A stretch of DNA of 64,000 bases from the NCBI GenBank assembly GCA_037176885.1, contig JAWWNJ010000018.1, forward strand, positions 744,001 to 808,000, given 5' to 3'. Under the pieces are notes generated by a model, which was not told the origin of the DNA, did not search any database, and saw nothing but the letters and a program-made list of their open reading frames with translations. This document shows positions 21,602 to 31,777 of this stretch, piece by piece. This DNA comes from Favolaschia claudopus (taxonomy: Eukaryota > Basidiomycota > Agaricomycetes > Agaricales > Mycenaceae). Each line of letters begins with the position of its first letter. Position 1 is the stretch's first letter. The translations under genes and the position numbers were made by a program.

Positions 21602-21793
21602 GCCAATGACCAAGTCGACCACAAGAGGAACAAGCACATTGACGTGCGGTACCACCACGTTCGCGACGGCATCAGCAAACAGAAAATCATCCTACCGCGC
21701 GTCTCATCTCACGACAACGTCGCCGACTGCCTAACCAAATCTCTTCCCGCCGTCGATTTTCTCCGTCACCGCGCTGCTTTGGGCCTGGAATGA
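21602..21793 (+). pseudogene. Copia RNase H fragment, right half
   Basis: It resumes in the frame broken at 16442: DQVDHKRNKHIDVRYHHVRD, then PRVSSHDNVADCLTKSLPAV and FLRHRAALGLE before TGA at 21791-21793. This is the C-terminus of Copia Pol. A purine-rich GAGGGGGTGTG follows, likely the polypurine tract, with an LTR probably starting at the TGTTGGATATGG near 21853. Confidence 0.8.
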
Positions 21794-21943
21794 GGGGGTG
21801 TGCTGTTGTGCGTGAGGGGGTGTGTGTTGTAGGCGTCCGAGACGAGGGGGTGTGTTGGATATGGCGTCACGGACTTGTAGTTTAGAGTGTGACACGGCGC
21901 GACCTATAACAGGTCGTGACCGTGTGACCACGCCTCTCACCGT

Positions 21944-22082
21944 CTTTCCACATTCTGGGAGCAGTGAGAGGTAAGCCGTTCATCCTTATTATACTACGCG
22001 AGGTACTTATACACATGTAGCTAGTACTCACAGTAGTCTCATAGGTGAATACCACCGTCTTTCCACATTCTGGGAGCAGTGA
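21944..22082. repeat. Direct repeat of about 30 bp, 103 bp apart
   Basis: CACCGTCTTTCCACATTCTG followed by GGAGCAGTGA occurs at about 21946 and again at about 22049. It lies downstream of the Copia tail, probably within or beside an LTR. Confidence 0.7.
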
Positions 22083-22087
22083 CAAGG

Positions 22088-22165
22088 GGGAATCGGGATT
22101 CGAATTTCGGATATAGGGTCGATAAAATTTTTAAGGCCTCGGCCAGACCCCCCCTCCCCCCCTCC
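22088..22165 (-). repeat. Dispersed repeat with pol III B-box-like motif
   Basis: The reverse complement matches 52590-52668: a G-rich run, then GGTCTGGCCGAGGCCTTAAAA, GTCGACC or TCGACCC, and a CGAATCCCGA end. The end resembles a B box (GGTTCGAATCC), so a tRNA-derived SINE is possible; I cannot see a matching A box. Confidence 0.5.
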
Positions 22166-22499
22166 CCTCCTACTCGCAGTTACCAAAAGTAACCGAATTC
22201 GGGGTTTTTTCCCAGAAATTACGATGGTCAAGGAACTTTGAGCGATGAAGGGTTCATTTATAGCGTGTTTGTTACAACTTTTATTGATATAAACTTGGGG
22301 TAAGGTATCACACAGTGGCTGAATAAATTAATCTTCAAAATACCATTAATTTGGCGGTGTTTGCCTTTTTTAGAACACACTCACCAGGATTTCAAGTGGG
22401 TGAGTACCTCAAAAATATGTTTACTATCTCATGACTTTGTACCATCGCTGCTACCCCAATTGAGGCCTCCTGGTATGTTTTAACTCTGCCTGGCCCTAA

Positions 22500-22606
22500 T
22501 TGTGCAGCAAAAAATACAATTCAAATTTGAATTTTTTCCTTCGGTCGATTTGAGACATCAATGATGGGACCTATTTGGTGGTGTTTAGGCCGAGCGCACC
22601 ATAGCT
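22500..22606 (-). mobile_element. Partial MITE of the GGTGCGCTCGG family
   Basis: This block carries one terminal repeat (reverse complement TGGTGCGCTCGGCCTAAACA at its right end) and 150 bp of interior that match, in opposite orientation, the complete element at 30634-31095. Its other terminus is not found. Confidence 0.65.
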
Positions 22607-22974
22607 TCTTAATTAACTTCGGATTCTCCCTCGCTAGACCCTCGAGATATCTCGGGTCCTAAAGGTTGCCCTTACACCACGCCGGAAACATGTGTGTCCT
22701 GCTGCCCTCTCTTGCCCCTTTCCCCCACCTTCTCTCCTCTTTGCCTGGGGGTAAAATGTCTGTGATTTTTCTCTCCTGTTCCATTTCTCACTTTCTTTCA
22801 CTATCAGAGTTAATCTCTGTGTTTTGGCTGATGAAAATTACGAGGATTTTGCTTAAATCGATCATTTGTGTAAGTCTTTCATGAGGATATGTACAAAAAC
22901 CATCTTGAACTTCATTTGCAGGCCTATATCATAATGCAAGGCTTCTTTATGTTTGTGAATTAATTGAACTACAG

Positions 22975-23207
22975 TAACATTTATCTAGGGATCAAACCCC
23001 TCCTAACAAGGCTCCGCAACGCGCTCGGATTACTGCTCAACAACAGGAACGAGATAGCCGTACTATGGATAGTCCACACAGACATCGTACTCCCCCAGTC
23101 TATCAGCAGCCTCTCCCACAAAACCCACCAGCTGCTGGGCAACAGCCTTTTCCTGATGTTTTTGGAGGTTTCCAGCACCCTAGATTGACCAAGGGCCTTC
23201 CGAGATA
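22975..23207 (+). pseudogene. Pro/Gln-rich coding fragment, unknown
   Basis: A plus-strand frame reads DQTPPNKAPQRARITAQQQE, then MDSPHRHRTPPVYQQPLPQN and FPDVFGGFQHPRLTKGLPR before TAA at about 23205. Composition (P, Q, R) and conserved-looking wording suggest a real C-terminal exon, perhaps of a transposon protein. A preceding AG near 22920 could be its acceptor. No family recognised. Confidence 0.35.
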
Positions 23208-23839
23208 AGAAATTTCCTTATATAGAAGGGGGGGGAGGATACCCCTCCAGGACATCCTTGTCTTTGGACTTCCTCTCACTGTCACTTCTGGCTTGCATAG
23301 CTTCTTGCATAGCTTTGTCGGAAAATCGCAATTTGCCTGATCAGCGACTGACGGCCATATCAGGGCTGGTCAGGTTTTCGGGGTGGGCTGATCAGCACCG
23401 CATCAGCTCAGGTTTTTATTGGTTGAACTCCATTCCAAGGTGAAAACTGATATTCTGTACCTTACTACGGCCATGCGTGCGATCCCCAGATTATGGAAAC
23501 GATCCCTTGTTCCTTGATATTTGGCTGTGCAAGCCATAGGGACACCTGATCTCAATTTATTCTGTACCACATGTAATAACCCAGAATACCGGTACTCTTC
23601 TTTGTATTTATTCGTAGTTGCTGCTCGAGAGCATCGTACCATTACTACCCATTCCTACATAACGTCTGGTGCCAACCCACTGTTTCCTTTGCCTGAGGTT
23701 TGCAAGAATAACATCTTGGAACCCATACTTCTGCCACACTCGCCCTCCTGTCTAAATACTCTGGATTTAAATAACCAACGGGGAAAAGCCATCATGAACA
23801 GCCCCATAATCATCATGAAAATCACGACTCTGAGTCATG

Positions 23840-24210
23840 ATGTTTTGTTATGAATTTCCGGTAAATCATCATGAGGCACTTCTCTCACAAATGCTTGGTT
23901 CCCCTCGTCAATATCCGCTTCAAAGAATGTTTCACCATCCTTAACAAAACAGATAGTGTTCTGCTCCATGCGACCAACCAGAAAGACTAAGCTCTCACCC
24001 TCACCAAGACGAATAGAGGTGAGAGTGCGGTAGGCAGTGAAACGAGAGCCTGCCTTTCTAGGGGAAAAGCGCTGCTCCAAAGCTGTCCAAAGAGCGCAAG
24101 GATCATCCTCATGTTCCTTAACAAGAGGCTTGACATCATCACCGAACATCTGCCACAAGAGACCAGAGCATCTGTCTCTAGCCTCTGCATTAATCTCTGC
24201 ATCAGAAGCT
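23840..24210 (-). pseudogene. Copia Gag fragment (UBN2-like), inverted
   Basis: The minus strand reads MWQMFGDDVKPLVKEHEDDP, then LWTALEQRFSPRKAGSRFTA and LGEGESLVFLVGRMEQ, typical of Copia Gag. It ends in FEADIDEGNQAFVREV and a broken tail. It lies head to head with Copia integrase on the plus strand, so the element has been rearranged. A second copy of its FEADIDEGNQAFVRE segment sits at 26550-26597. Confidence 0.75.
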
Positions 24211-24239
24211 GCAGGCAGACAATAGCCTTCTGATTCTGT

Positions 24240-26195
24240 TTCAGCTCTGGCTGCAGTTGGGACTTTGCCTCTTGATCTGGAACTGTTGGATCGTCGACTT
24301 GGGCATCACAATGACAGCCAGAAGATCTTGAGCAAGAATCTGGTTACTGGTGCGAAGCTTACTTCAAATCAGAAGCCAGATCCCATCTGTGAGCCCTACC
24401 TTGCTGGCAAGCTGAATGGCTCCATTTCCTTCCACTGGACATCGTGCATCTGCACCTCTTGAATTAATACACTCTGATCTGAAGCAGTACAAAGTGTTCA
24501 CCCGTGAGGGGTGGAGGCATCGTATTGTCTTTGTTGATGATCACACAAGCTTCAAAGTGTGTATGCACATGAAGCGCAAGAGTGGTGCGCTCAATGCATT
24601 CAAGGTGTTCAAAGCTTATGCTGAGAATCACTTTGGTTGCAAAATCAAAGAGTTTCAAGAGGATGAAGGTGGGGAGTACATGTCTCTAGAGTTTGAGGTT
24701 TTCCTTACCTCTTGTGGCATTGTGCGCCGTCATTCGACAAGGAATAGACCGCAGCAGAACGGAACAGCAGAGCGTGCTAATCGCACGATTGATGAGCACG
24801 CTACAGCTATGCTACATGAAGCTAATCTGCCGCCTCCTTTTAAAGCGCTTGCAGTTGCAGCTTATGTTCATGTTAGCAATATGCATCCCTCAGCTCATAT
24901 CCCTGGAGATACTACTCTGTTTGAGCTGTGGTACAAGCGTAAGCCTGATGTGTCACACCTTAGGGTGTGGGGCTGTCTTGCCTATGTTCATGCGCAGAGA
25001 GATAAACGGGACATCCACTTTCAAAAGTGCGTCTTTGTGGGATATCCCACACAACACAAGGGATGGCTCTTCTACAATCCAGAGACACGCAAAATTGTTG
25101 TCTCTGAGCGCGCAGTCTTTGATGAGCGCTATTACCCTGGGAACAAACCAACTCTTCTTAAACTCTGTCCTGATAGTCCATCCTCTGAATTTGTTGATCT
25201 TCCTCCAGTTGTGCAGGAGTTGCACAATGACGGGGGAGACGATGATGAGGATGATGACTTTGGTGTTTATCATGCACCTCCTGCTCCACCTCCCAATCCC
25301 CCAAATCCAGATCCTCCTTCCAATCACACTTCTCGTTCGCCTTCACCCGCTCCACCTTTTCCTGCCAATGACCCTCCTCAGCAGCAATCACCACCTCCTT
25401 CTCCTATTGGAATTGCTGCACGTCGGCTTTGTGGAAGGAAGCTGCTCTTGCCGAGATTAATGCTCTGCTTGAGAACTGCACCTGGGAAGTTGTGGATGCA
25501 CCCCCTGGCGTAAGCCAGTTCGTTCTCAATGGGTCTTTGTTATAAAGCACAAGTCTGATGGCTCCATTGAGCGTTACAAGGCGAGACTCGTTGCAGATGG
25601 TCGCACCCAGAAATATGGTGTTGACTACAACGAGATTTTCTCCCCTACTGTAAAACCTGCCACACTCCGTATTGTCCTTGCACTGGCTGCACAGCACGAC
25701 CTCAAACTTCGTTCCATTGACTTCTCATCTGCCTACCTGAATGGTCACCTGGAGGAGGACGTCTATATGACTCAGCCACCTGGTTTTCCTCAGGGACGGC
25801 ATGACCAGCTCCTTAAGCTTCATCGCACCATTTATGGTCTGAGGCAAGCTGGACGTGAATGGTACAAGGTCCTGTGTGCAAAGCTGGTTAAGATGGGCTT
25901 CACATGTCTCCAGTCTGACCGCTCTTGCTTCATCTTTGCTAGAGGCTTGCTATCTATGTTGATGACAGCACCATCGCTGCTAAAGATGATGCTGAAATTG
26001 ACAAGGTCATTGAAGAGCTCTCTAAAGAGTTCAAGCTCAAAGATCTTGGTCCCACAGAGTGGTTGTTGGGTATGAAGATCGAGCGTGACCCTCAGACTGG
26101 AGCCATTACCCTATCTCAGCGCCAGTATGCTCTGGACATGCTTGAGGACTTCAACATGTCGGACTGTCATCCTGTTTCGACGCCAATGCTCCCTG
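24240..26195 (+). pseudogene. Copia integrase and reverse transcriptase, truncated
   Basis: It starts with a GAG-pre-integrase piece (LDRRLGHHNDSQKIL). After a frame break near 24415 comes the integrase core: LIHSDLKQYKV with Asp, IVFVDDHTSF, FQEDEGGEYMS, and TRNRPQQNGTAERANRTIDE with the catalytic Glu. A second break is near 25420-25510. Reverse transcriptase follows: RYKARLVADGRTQKYGVDYN, IDFSSAYLNGHLEEDVYMTQ, IYGLRQAGREWYK, a break near 25945, then YVDDSTIAAKDD. The frame stops near 26195 at VSTPMLPG; the rest of RT and RNase H are lost. Confidence 0.8.
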
Positions 26196-26548
26196 GTCTA
26201 GTTTTGACCAATCTTATCATCAATATCTGATCCTACTGATCCTATGCACCCTCTGATCCTTTATGATCCTCTATCATTGATACCTGATCCTACTGATCCT
26301 ATGTCCTTTGTTCTCTTTATGGTAATCCCCTTGTTCCCAATTAGGTAGTTCCTTTGTGCCCAATTAGGTCTTCCCTTTATCTACCATATGTAGCATTCCC
26401 TTTGTTCCTGTACCTATATATACAGCCTAGCTAGTGCCTTGAGTCCTCAGTTCTCACTGTTGACTTCAGGCGAGTATTTACTTCACATTGCAATCTACTA
26501 GAGTTCTCACTGTTGACTTCAGACCTCTGTGCTTGCCTGTTCAACACT
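26196..26548 (+). repeat. LTR-like stretch with internal direct repeats
   Basis: Non-coding. TGATCCTACTGATCCTATG occurs twice (about 26228 and 26285) and GTTCTCACTGTTGACTTCAG twice (about 26452 and 26503). It abuts the truncated Copia Pol and may be an LTR of this or another element; its boundaries are unproven. Confidence 0.4.
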
Positions 26549-26606
26549 TCTCTCACAAATGCTTGGTTCCCCTCGTCAATATCCGCTTCAAAGATGTTGG
26601 GAAAAT

Positions 26607-26690
26607 GGCTGAAGCAGGATTCGAACCTGCGACCTTCTCATGTCATGTGAGATGCTCTAACCCGAAGGTATCCAACTGAGCCACCGTGAC
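26607..26690 (-). other. tRNA-like sequence (A box and B box), possible SINE head
   Basis: On the minus strand a perfect A box TGGCTCAGTTGG (26683-26672) and a perfect B box GGTTCGAATCC (26627-26617) lie 56 nt apart. An anticodon arm TCTCA-CATGACA-TGAGA and a T arm GCAGG-TTCGAAT-CCTGC can form. The D loop carries an extra 11 nt (ATACCTTCGGG, 26671-26661), and the 5' acceptor strand does not pair with the 3' strand TTCAGCC. Position 33 is not U. It is therefore more likely a tRNA pseudogene or SINE head than a working tRNA gene. Confidence 0.45.
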
Positions 26691-26884
26691 CTCCCTCCAA
26701 GTTGCCATCGTAGAGCGCCACCGCCGCCGTCATTCTCGCCAACACACTCTGCTGTAACACGGACCCTCACGACCACCTTGTCTTCCCCCACCGTGACCTC
26801 CCTCCAAGTCGCCATCGTAGAGCGCCACCGCCGCCGTCATTCTCGCCAACACACTCTGCTGTAACACGGACCCTCACGACCACC
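26681..26884. repeat. Tandem duplication, two 97-bp units, 108-bp period
   Basis: The unit starts CCACCGTGACCTCCCTCCAA and ends CACGGACCCTCACGACCACC; it occurs at 26681-26777 and 26789-26884, nearly identical, separated by TTGTCTTCCCC. The first unit touches the A box of the tRNA-like sequence. Confidence 0.85.
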
Positions 26885-27593
26885 ACGCCTCAGGCTTCCC
26901 TACGTCACCGCCCTCTAGGCTCAATCGGAGTCAATCCACACCGTCGTGACTCGTATCCTCTCGTATCGAGCTCGATCTCTCTGCAGTGCGCAAGACTCTC
27001 AAAGGAGTAAGGGGTGGCGAAGGATACCCGGGATGAAGTGGTTGGGCAGGCTATCATTGTGAGTGATTCTGCGAGAGTGCATTGCAGCTCATTAATGCGC
27101 TCTTTCCCTGTAATTTAGCTCTTTGATGACAACAGAGCATTCAATGATCTTCTAAGTTGCTTCCCTGCTCTACCTCTTTTTCATTCTCCGTAGTGTGTTT
27201 CCGAGCCACGCAAGCTGTTTCAGTACGGCTGATCGCGACGGTGCGGAGATTTTGAAGGTCAGAGTATTATTATAGTAGTACTGCAACTGTATTGTCCAGT
27301 ACTTGAAATATATCCTGTTTTATACCTCTTCCATGGAGTTTCATAAGGAATAAGGTGTCGCGATAGCTGGCTAGCGCTTCGGTGGTACTTCCGGACGAAT
27401 CATTGCGAAGATCATGACAAAATGTCATGAAAAAACGTTAGGAACGGGCCCACAGTCGTTAGGAATTTCAGGACCCCGGATCGTAACGTTTCATCATGAA
27501 ATCCGACGAAAGATCATGAAATTCAACACAAATGACGACGAAATACCTAACACAAGGTCCTGAACAACATCATGAATTTCAAAACCTTCCCTT
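26885..27593. other. No secure gene; TCATGA-rich repeats
   Basis: Short open stretches near 27010-27200 can be joined by a GTGAGT-AG intron (27059 to about 27118), but no family is recognised. From about 27410 to 27560 there are several TCATGA and CATCATGAAATTC motifs resembling those at 23790-23880. Confidence 0.3.
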
Positions 27594-27662
27594 GGCACAG
27601 TGGGGAACTCTGGAAGGAGTAGCGTTCCCAAGAAGGCTGGAGTGAGGCAAGGAATAGCGGGT
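27594..27662 (+). repeat. Fragment of the TGTCAGGGG-type LTR
   Basis: GGAGTAGCGTTCCCAAGAAG, GCTGGAGTGAGGCAAGGAAT and flanks match the 660-bp LTRs at 53729-54387 and 57114-57774. Only about 65 bp remain, just upstream of a Copia coding relic. Confidence 0.7.
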
Positions 27663-27724
27663 ACCACCACCACCTCGACGATCGACTCGCGAACGACGGC
27701 CTCCACGGCCCTTCGCCACCGCTG

Positions 27725-29477
27725 CGGAATACGAGGAGGAGGATGGGGAGGAGGAAGAGCTGGAGTTGTTGAGGGAGAACGATGAGGAGATTGCGCGCAC
27801 GCCAGAGGATGATGATGGAGAGGAGAGGAAGATGTTAGAGGAGCTGAAACGCGTACCTGTCGGAGAATCCCATCGACGTCGAGTTCCCGAACGATCCCAG
27901 GAACTACAGCGAGGCGATGGCGGCACCGGACGCGGCGCAGTGGATGGAGGGAACGCGCGAGGAATTGGAGTCTCTTCGTGAGCAAGGCGTCTTTAAACTC
28001 GTTCCTCCGTCTGCCTACCTGCTAACAAAACAATACTCGACCTCCGCCCCGTCTACGCTCGCAAACACGACATGAATGGCAATGTCGTACGACACAAGGT
28101 CCGTTATTGCGCGAAAGGCTTCCGACAGGTCCACGGGCGCGATTTCTTCGACACGACATCGCCGACCGCGCGCCTCGAGTTCTTCCGTGCGCTCCTGCAC
28201 CTCGCGGCCTCGCGCGGCTGGGACTTGCAGCAGATCGACGTGAAGACCGCATTTCTCAACGCCGCCCTGCCGGAGGAGGAACGACAATACGCGTGTCAGC
28301 CGAAACATTTCGAGGAGGAGGGGAAGTTGGATTGGCTGTGGGAGTTGTGGAAGGGGATTTATGGCCTGAAACAGGCGGGGGGGTTATGGAACAGGGAGTT
28401 GAATGCGGCGATGTTGGGATGGGGTTTCCGCCGCCTGAGCTGCGAATGGTGCGTTTACTTCCGCAGGACCGCCGATGGGAAGATCACGATTGTGGTGATT
28501 CACGTCTACGACATGGCGGTCGCTGCCTCTAGCCGGGATGAAGCAAGCCGTTTCAAAGCTCAGCTTCGTTCGCGTTGAACGATATCGGACCTGGGCGACA
28601 TAAATTACTGTCTTGGGATCAGAATCGTCCGTGACCCAGAACGCCGTACCGTCGCCTTGTCCCAAACCGCTCTCATTGACCGTGTCATCGCCCAATTCCG
28701 CCAGACCGACGCTTATCCTGTCGCCACTCCGATGGAGCCGAAACTCCGCCTCGTTCGCCCCGACACCATTCAACGCCCTCGCCTGAAGATGCCGAACGCC
28801 TCGCCCAAATCCCTTACAGAGCACTCGTCGGAAGCCTCACGTACATCGCAATCGGTACTCGCCCCGACATATCGTTCGCGGTATCCACCCTGGCTAGCTT
28901 CCTGGATTGCTACGACACCTTCCTTTGGCAATGCGCCATCCGCGTTGTACGATACCTGAAAGGGGCCCGCAATCTTTCTCTGGTTCTTGGCGGCAAGGAA
29001 ACTTCACCGAAGGGCTTCAGCGACTCGGATTGGGCTAACGATACGGAGAAGCGGAAATCTGTGATGGGCTACACGTTCTCCTTCGGGTCTGGTGCTGTGA
29101 CTTGGGCGTCGAGGAAGCAGAAAGTCGTCGCCGCTTCATCGACGGAGGCCGAGTACATCGCCGCATCTGAGGCAGCGCGGGAGGCGTATTGGTTGCGTTC
29201 GCTGGCGCGGGGCTTGGAACTTTCACTGGCGGGACCTACTCCGATATTTTGCGACAACGACGCGGCAAGAGTAATGGCACACGATCAAGTTTTTCATAAC
29301 CGTAATAAACACATCGATACTCGGTACCACCACGTTCGCGACGGTGTCGAGAAGAACAAGATCGTCCTGCCCCGCGTCCGCTCTGTCGACAACGTCGCCG
29401 ACTGTCTCACAAAGTCTTTGCCCACCGCCGACTTCCTGCGCCATCGGACGAACCTGGGGTTGGAGCGGATGGATTGA
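27725..29477 (+). pseudogene. Copia reverse transcriptase and RNase H, frameshifted
   Basis: An acidic leader is followed by the RT entry motif (MEGTREELESLREQGVFKLV), a break near 28015, then RHKVRYCAKGFRQVHGRDFF, QIDVKTAFLNAALPEEERQ and IYGLKQAGGLWNRELN. The catalytic motif is altered: VIHVYDMAVAASS in place of the usual V-D-D-M. Breaks follow near 28575 and 28770; between and after them come ISDLGDINYCLGIRIVRDPE and RPDISFAVSTLASFLD. RNase H ends the copy: SDSDWANDTEKRKSVMGYTF, SSTEAEYIAASEAAREAYWL, PTPIFCDNDAARVMAHDQ and DCLTKSLPTADFLRHR, stop at 29475-29477. A GAGGGGGTG purine tract follows. The copy is GC-rich. Confidence 0.85.
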
Positions 29478-30630
29478 GGGGGTGTTGTGTTGTGGACGCG
29501 TGGACGCGGAGATGCGCGAATGTGTGCACGCGTGAGTGTTTCAAACACAATGAATGCATTTGTGTTTGCCTCTGGATTCCAAGTGAATTCCGCACAATTT
29601 TGACCAAAACAAATTGTGAGTCCTAGTTTCAAAGATGTAAAATGCAATGCCTACATAGTTTCAATCCAAAATACCACATATTTCTCGCAGAATAATCGAG
29701 TTTCCGGTTATTTTTGGGAATGATGAGTATATTTCTCTTATCTTTGATCCCCCAGCTTTAGTCGACGAGCAAAAAGCGCCGCAACTTGTCGCTTCGACGA
29801 GTGGAGACGACGACGTACCACTACGTCTGCGGCTGGTGGGAGTCACAGGCGGCGTTCCAGCGGAAGATGCTCGTGGAAGGGTTAGGTACTGCATTGCTGC
29901 CACTTATCTTTGTTCCCCCTTGGCTCAAGGCAATAAAAGCAAAACAAAAGAACAACACCGAAGGACTCCAAAGTCATGCGTTGAGGGTAGGGCACAAACC
30001 AAAATTCGCGTGTAGAGAAGTGCCCGCCCTTTCATCGAGTGACCTTGAAGTCGCATCTGAAACCATTTCCAACATTTCTGTCTCCCCAAAGTATCAATAA
30101 TAACAGTTTGAATTTTCAACACCTCAAATTTTTTTCAAGTCCAAACAAATTGTGGGAAAACTGTCGACCTATGAGCTCCTTCCTAATCTGTAATTATAAT
30201 GACAGCTCATGAGGTTTGATTGATTTTGAAGGTGATGGGAAAAAACGCGTATAAACGTTCAATTGGAGCACCTACCATAACCCTCGGGCCGGCCCTTCGC
30301 GCTTGGCCGCCTTTCGCTCGCGTCCGCCGCCATTCACAGGACTATGCCTCTGGAGGGTAATGGCTGTCACCCTGGCCTCCACAAGCCCTCTCAACAGCAC
30401 TTGGGCAATGCGGGGCGGCGCGCAGGCACCGAATACAGCTAAATACAGGTCATAACTTACACACGACATAATCACCCAATTACAAGCATATGGATGTACT
30501 AGAGAGCTGACTAAGACTTTAATTGTATGTTGAATGACTTTGCAGCCTCCCAGAGGCAAAAGAACGCGGAAGCAAAGGTTAGTAGGTACCTCAATTGAAG
30601 TAGAAACGAGCTGCAAGTTATAGCGTCTGT
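29478..30630. other. Post-Copia stretch, no secure gene
   Basis: It begins with the polypurine tract and probable LTR start of the Copia copy. A plus-strand open frame near 29762-30015 (STSGDDDVPLRLRLVGVTGG) is possible coding but matches nothing I know. A GC-rich block near 30285-30345 is followed by plain sequence. Confidence 0.3.
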
Positions 30631-30633
30631 CTA

Positions 30634-31095
30634 TGGTGCGCTCGGCCTAAACACCACCAAATAGGTCCCATCATTGATGGGATCATTGATGTCTCAAATC
30701 GACCGAAGGAAAAAATTTAAATTTAAATTGTATTTTTTGCTGCACAATTGGGGCCAGGCAGAGTTAAAACATACCAGGAAACCTCAATTGGTGTAGCAGC
30801 GAGGTCACAGAGGTCTCTGAGAGCATATAAAATGAGGGAGTAGATCAGTGGTGACCTAAATTAGGCATGTTCCGTAAGCTCACATGACTGATTGATTGAT
30901 TGCATCACTGATGTCTCAAATCGGCCCCGCGGAAAAAGTATTTATTGTGAGTTTTGAGCGGATGAAGAATCCCTCTTGAGGGATTGTACTACTATCTAAT
31001 CGGAGTGTTTTGGCCAGAGGATCAGTCGTGGGAAGGTTTTGATCAGGTGAAATAAATTTCGTTCTTGTTTGGTGGTGTTTAGGCCGAGCGCACCA
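30634..31095. mobile_element. TA-flanked MITE, 462 bp
   Basis: Terminal inverted repeats of about 28 bp start TGGTGCGCTCGGCCTAAACA and are flanked by TA on both sides (30632-30633, 31096-31097). There is no coding capacity. Partial relatives lie at 22500-22606 and 59851-59950. TA duplication suggests mobilisation by a Tc1/mariner-type transposase. Confidence 0.8.
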
Positions 31096-31114
31096 TAGAG
31101 AGACTACAATTGAA

Positions 31115-31487
31115 CTGTCTCGGTAACCCAGACGTTCTGAGAGCACAGCGGACCTGCGGTCCGCAATTGATCCGTACCACGCGAGTTCGGGTAAATTTGA
31201 TGTGCGGAAGTGCTCTCAGAACGTCTGGGGCATTTGGTGCCACAACACGCACATGCTGTCACACCCATTTTTCTACCTCTTCCCCGCCGATTTTGGATCC
31301 AAAATTTTCTGAGAACACAGAAGGGCATCCATTCTTTGATATTCACAATTTATTTCATTCATTTTGGTGCATTATGTGGTTGTTCTGGACCACTCAAAAC
31401 CGGCACTTTTGTGTGCAGCGCGTGGTACGGATCAATTGCGGACCGCAGGTCCGCTGTGCTCTCAGAACGTCTGGGTTACCGAGACAG
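31115..31487. mobile_element. MITE with 68-bp TIRs and 9-bp target duplication
   Basis: The ends start CTGTCTCGGTAACCCAGACG and match as inverted repeats for about 68 bp without visible mismatch. ACAATTGAA occurs on both sides (31106-31114 and 31488-31496). A third copy of GCTCTCAGAACGTCTGGG lies inside at about 31210. The 9-bp duplication and long TIRs fit a non-autonomous Mutator-like element. High arm identity suggests recent insertion or gene conversion. Confidence 0.9.
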
Positions 31488-31497
31488 ACAATTGAAG

Positions 31498-31647
31498 TGG
31501 CCCAGATGTTCCTACGCTTTTTTCCCATCGCCTTCAAAATCAATCAAACGTCAAAACTGTCATTTGAATACCAGATTAGGAAACATATCCGGCTCTGTAA
31601 ACTATGCCTACAAGGACTGCGTAGGAACGTCTGGGTTTCCGAGACTA
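31498..31647. mobile_element. Short related foldback element
   Basis: GCCCAGATGTTCCTACGC (about 31500) and GCGTAGGAACGTCTGGG (about 31619) are inverted copies. The CGTCTGGG-TTTCCGAGAC end resembles the terminus of the neighbouring 373-bp MITE, so this may be a diverged relative. Confidence 0.55.
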
Positions 31648-31777
31648 CCCTTCACCACTGGCCCTTGATCGACCGTTCAGCTCAACGGCGAACAGCTGGA
31701 ACTCCGAGCTGCCCAGAGCCTGATGAGCAATCAGCTCGAATTCAACTCAGCTGACTGACGGCAGCACTAACTGTATG

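Noticed and set aside
26607..26690. Functional tRNA gene
   Set aside because: The acceptor stem does not pair, the D loop is too long and position 33 is not U.
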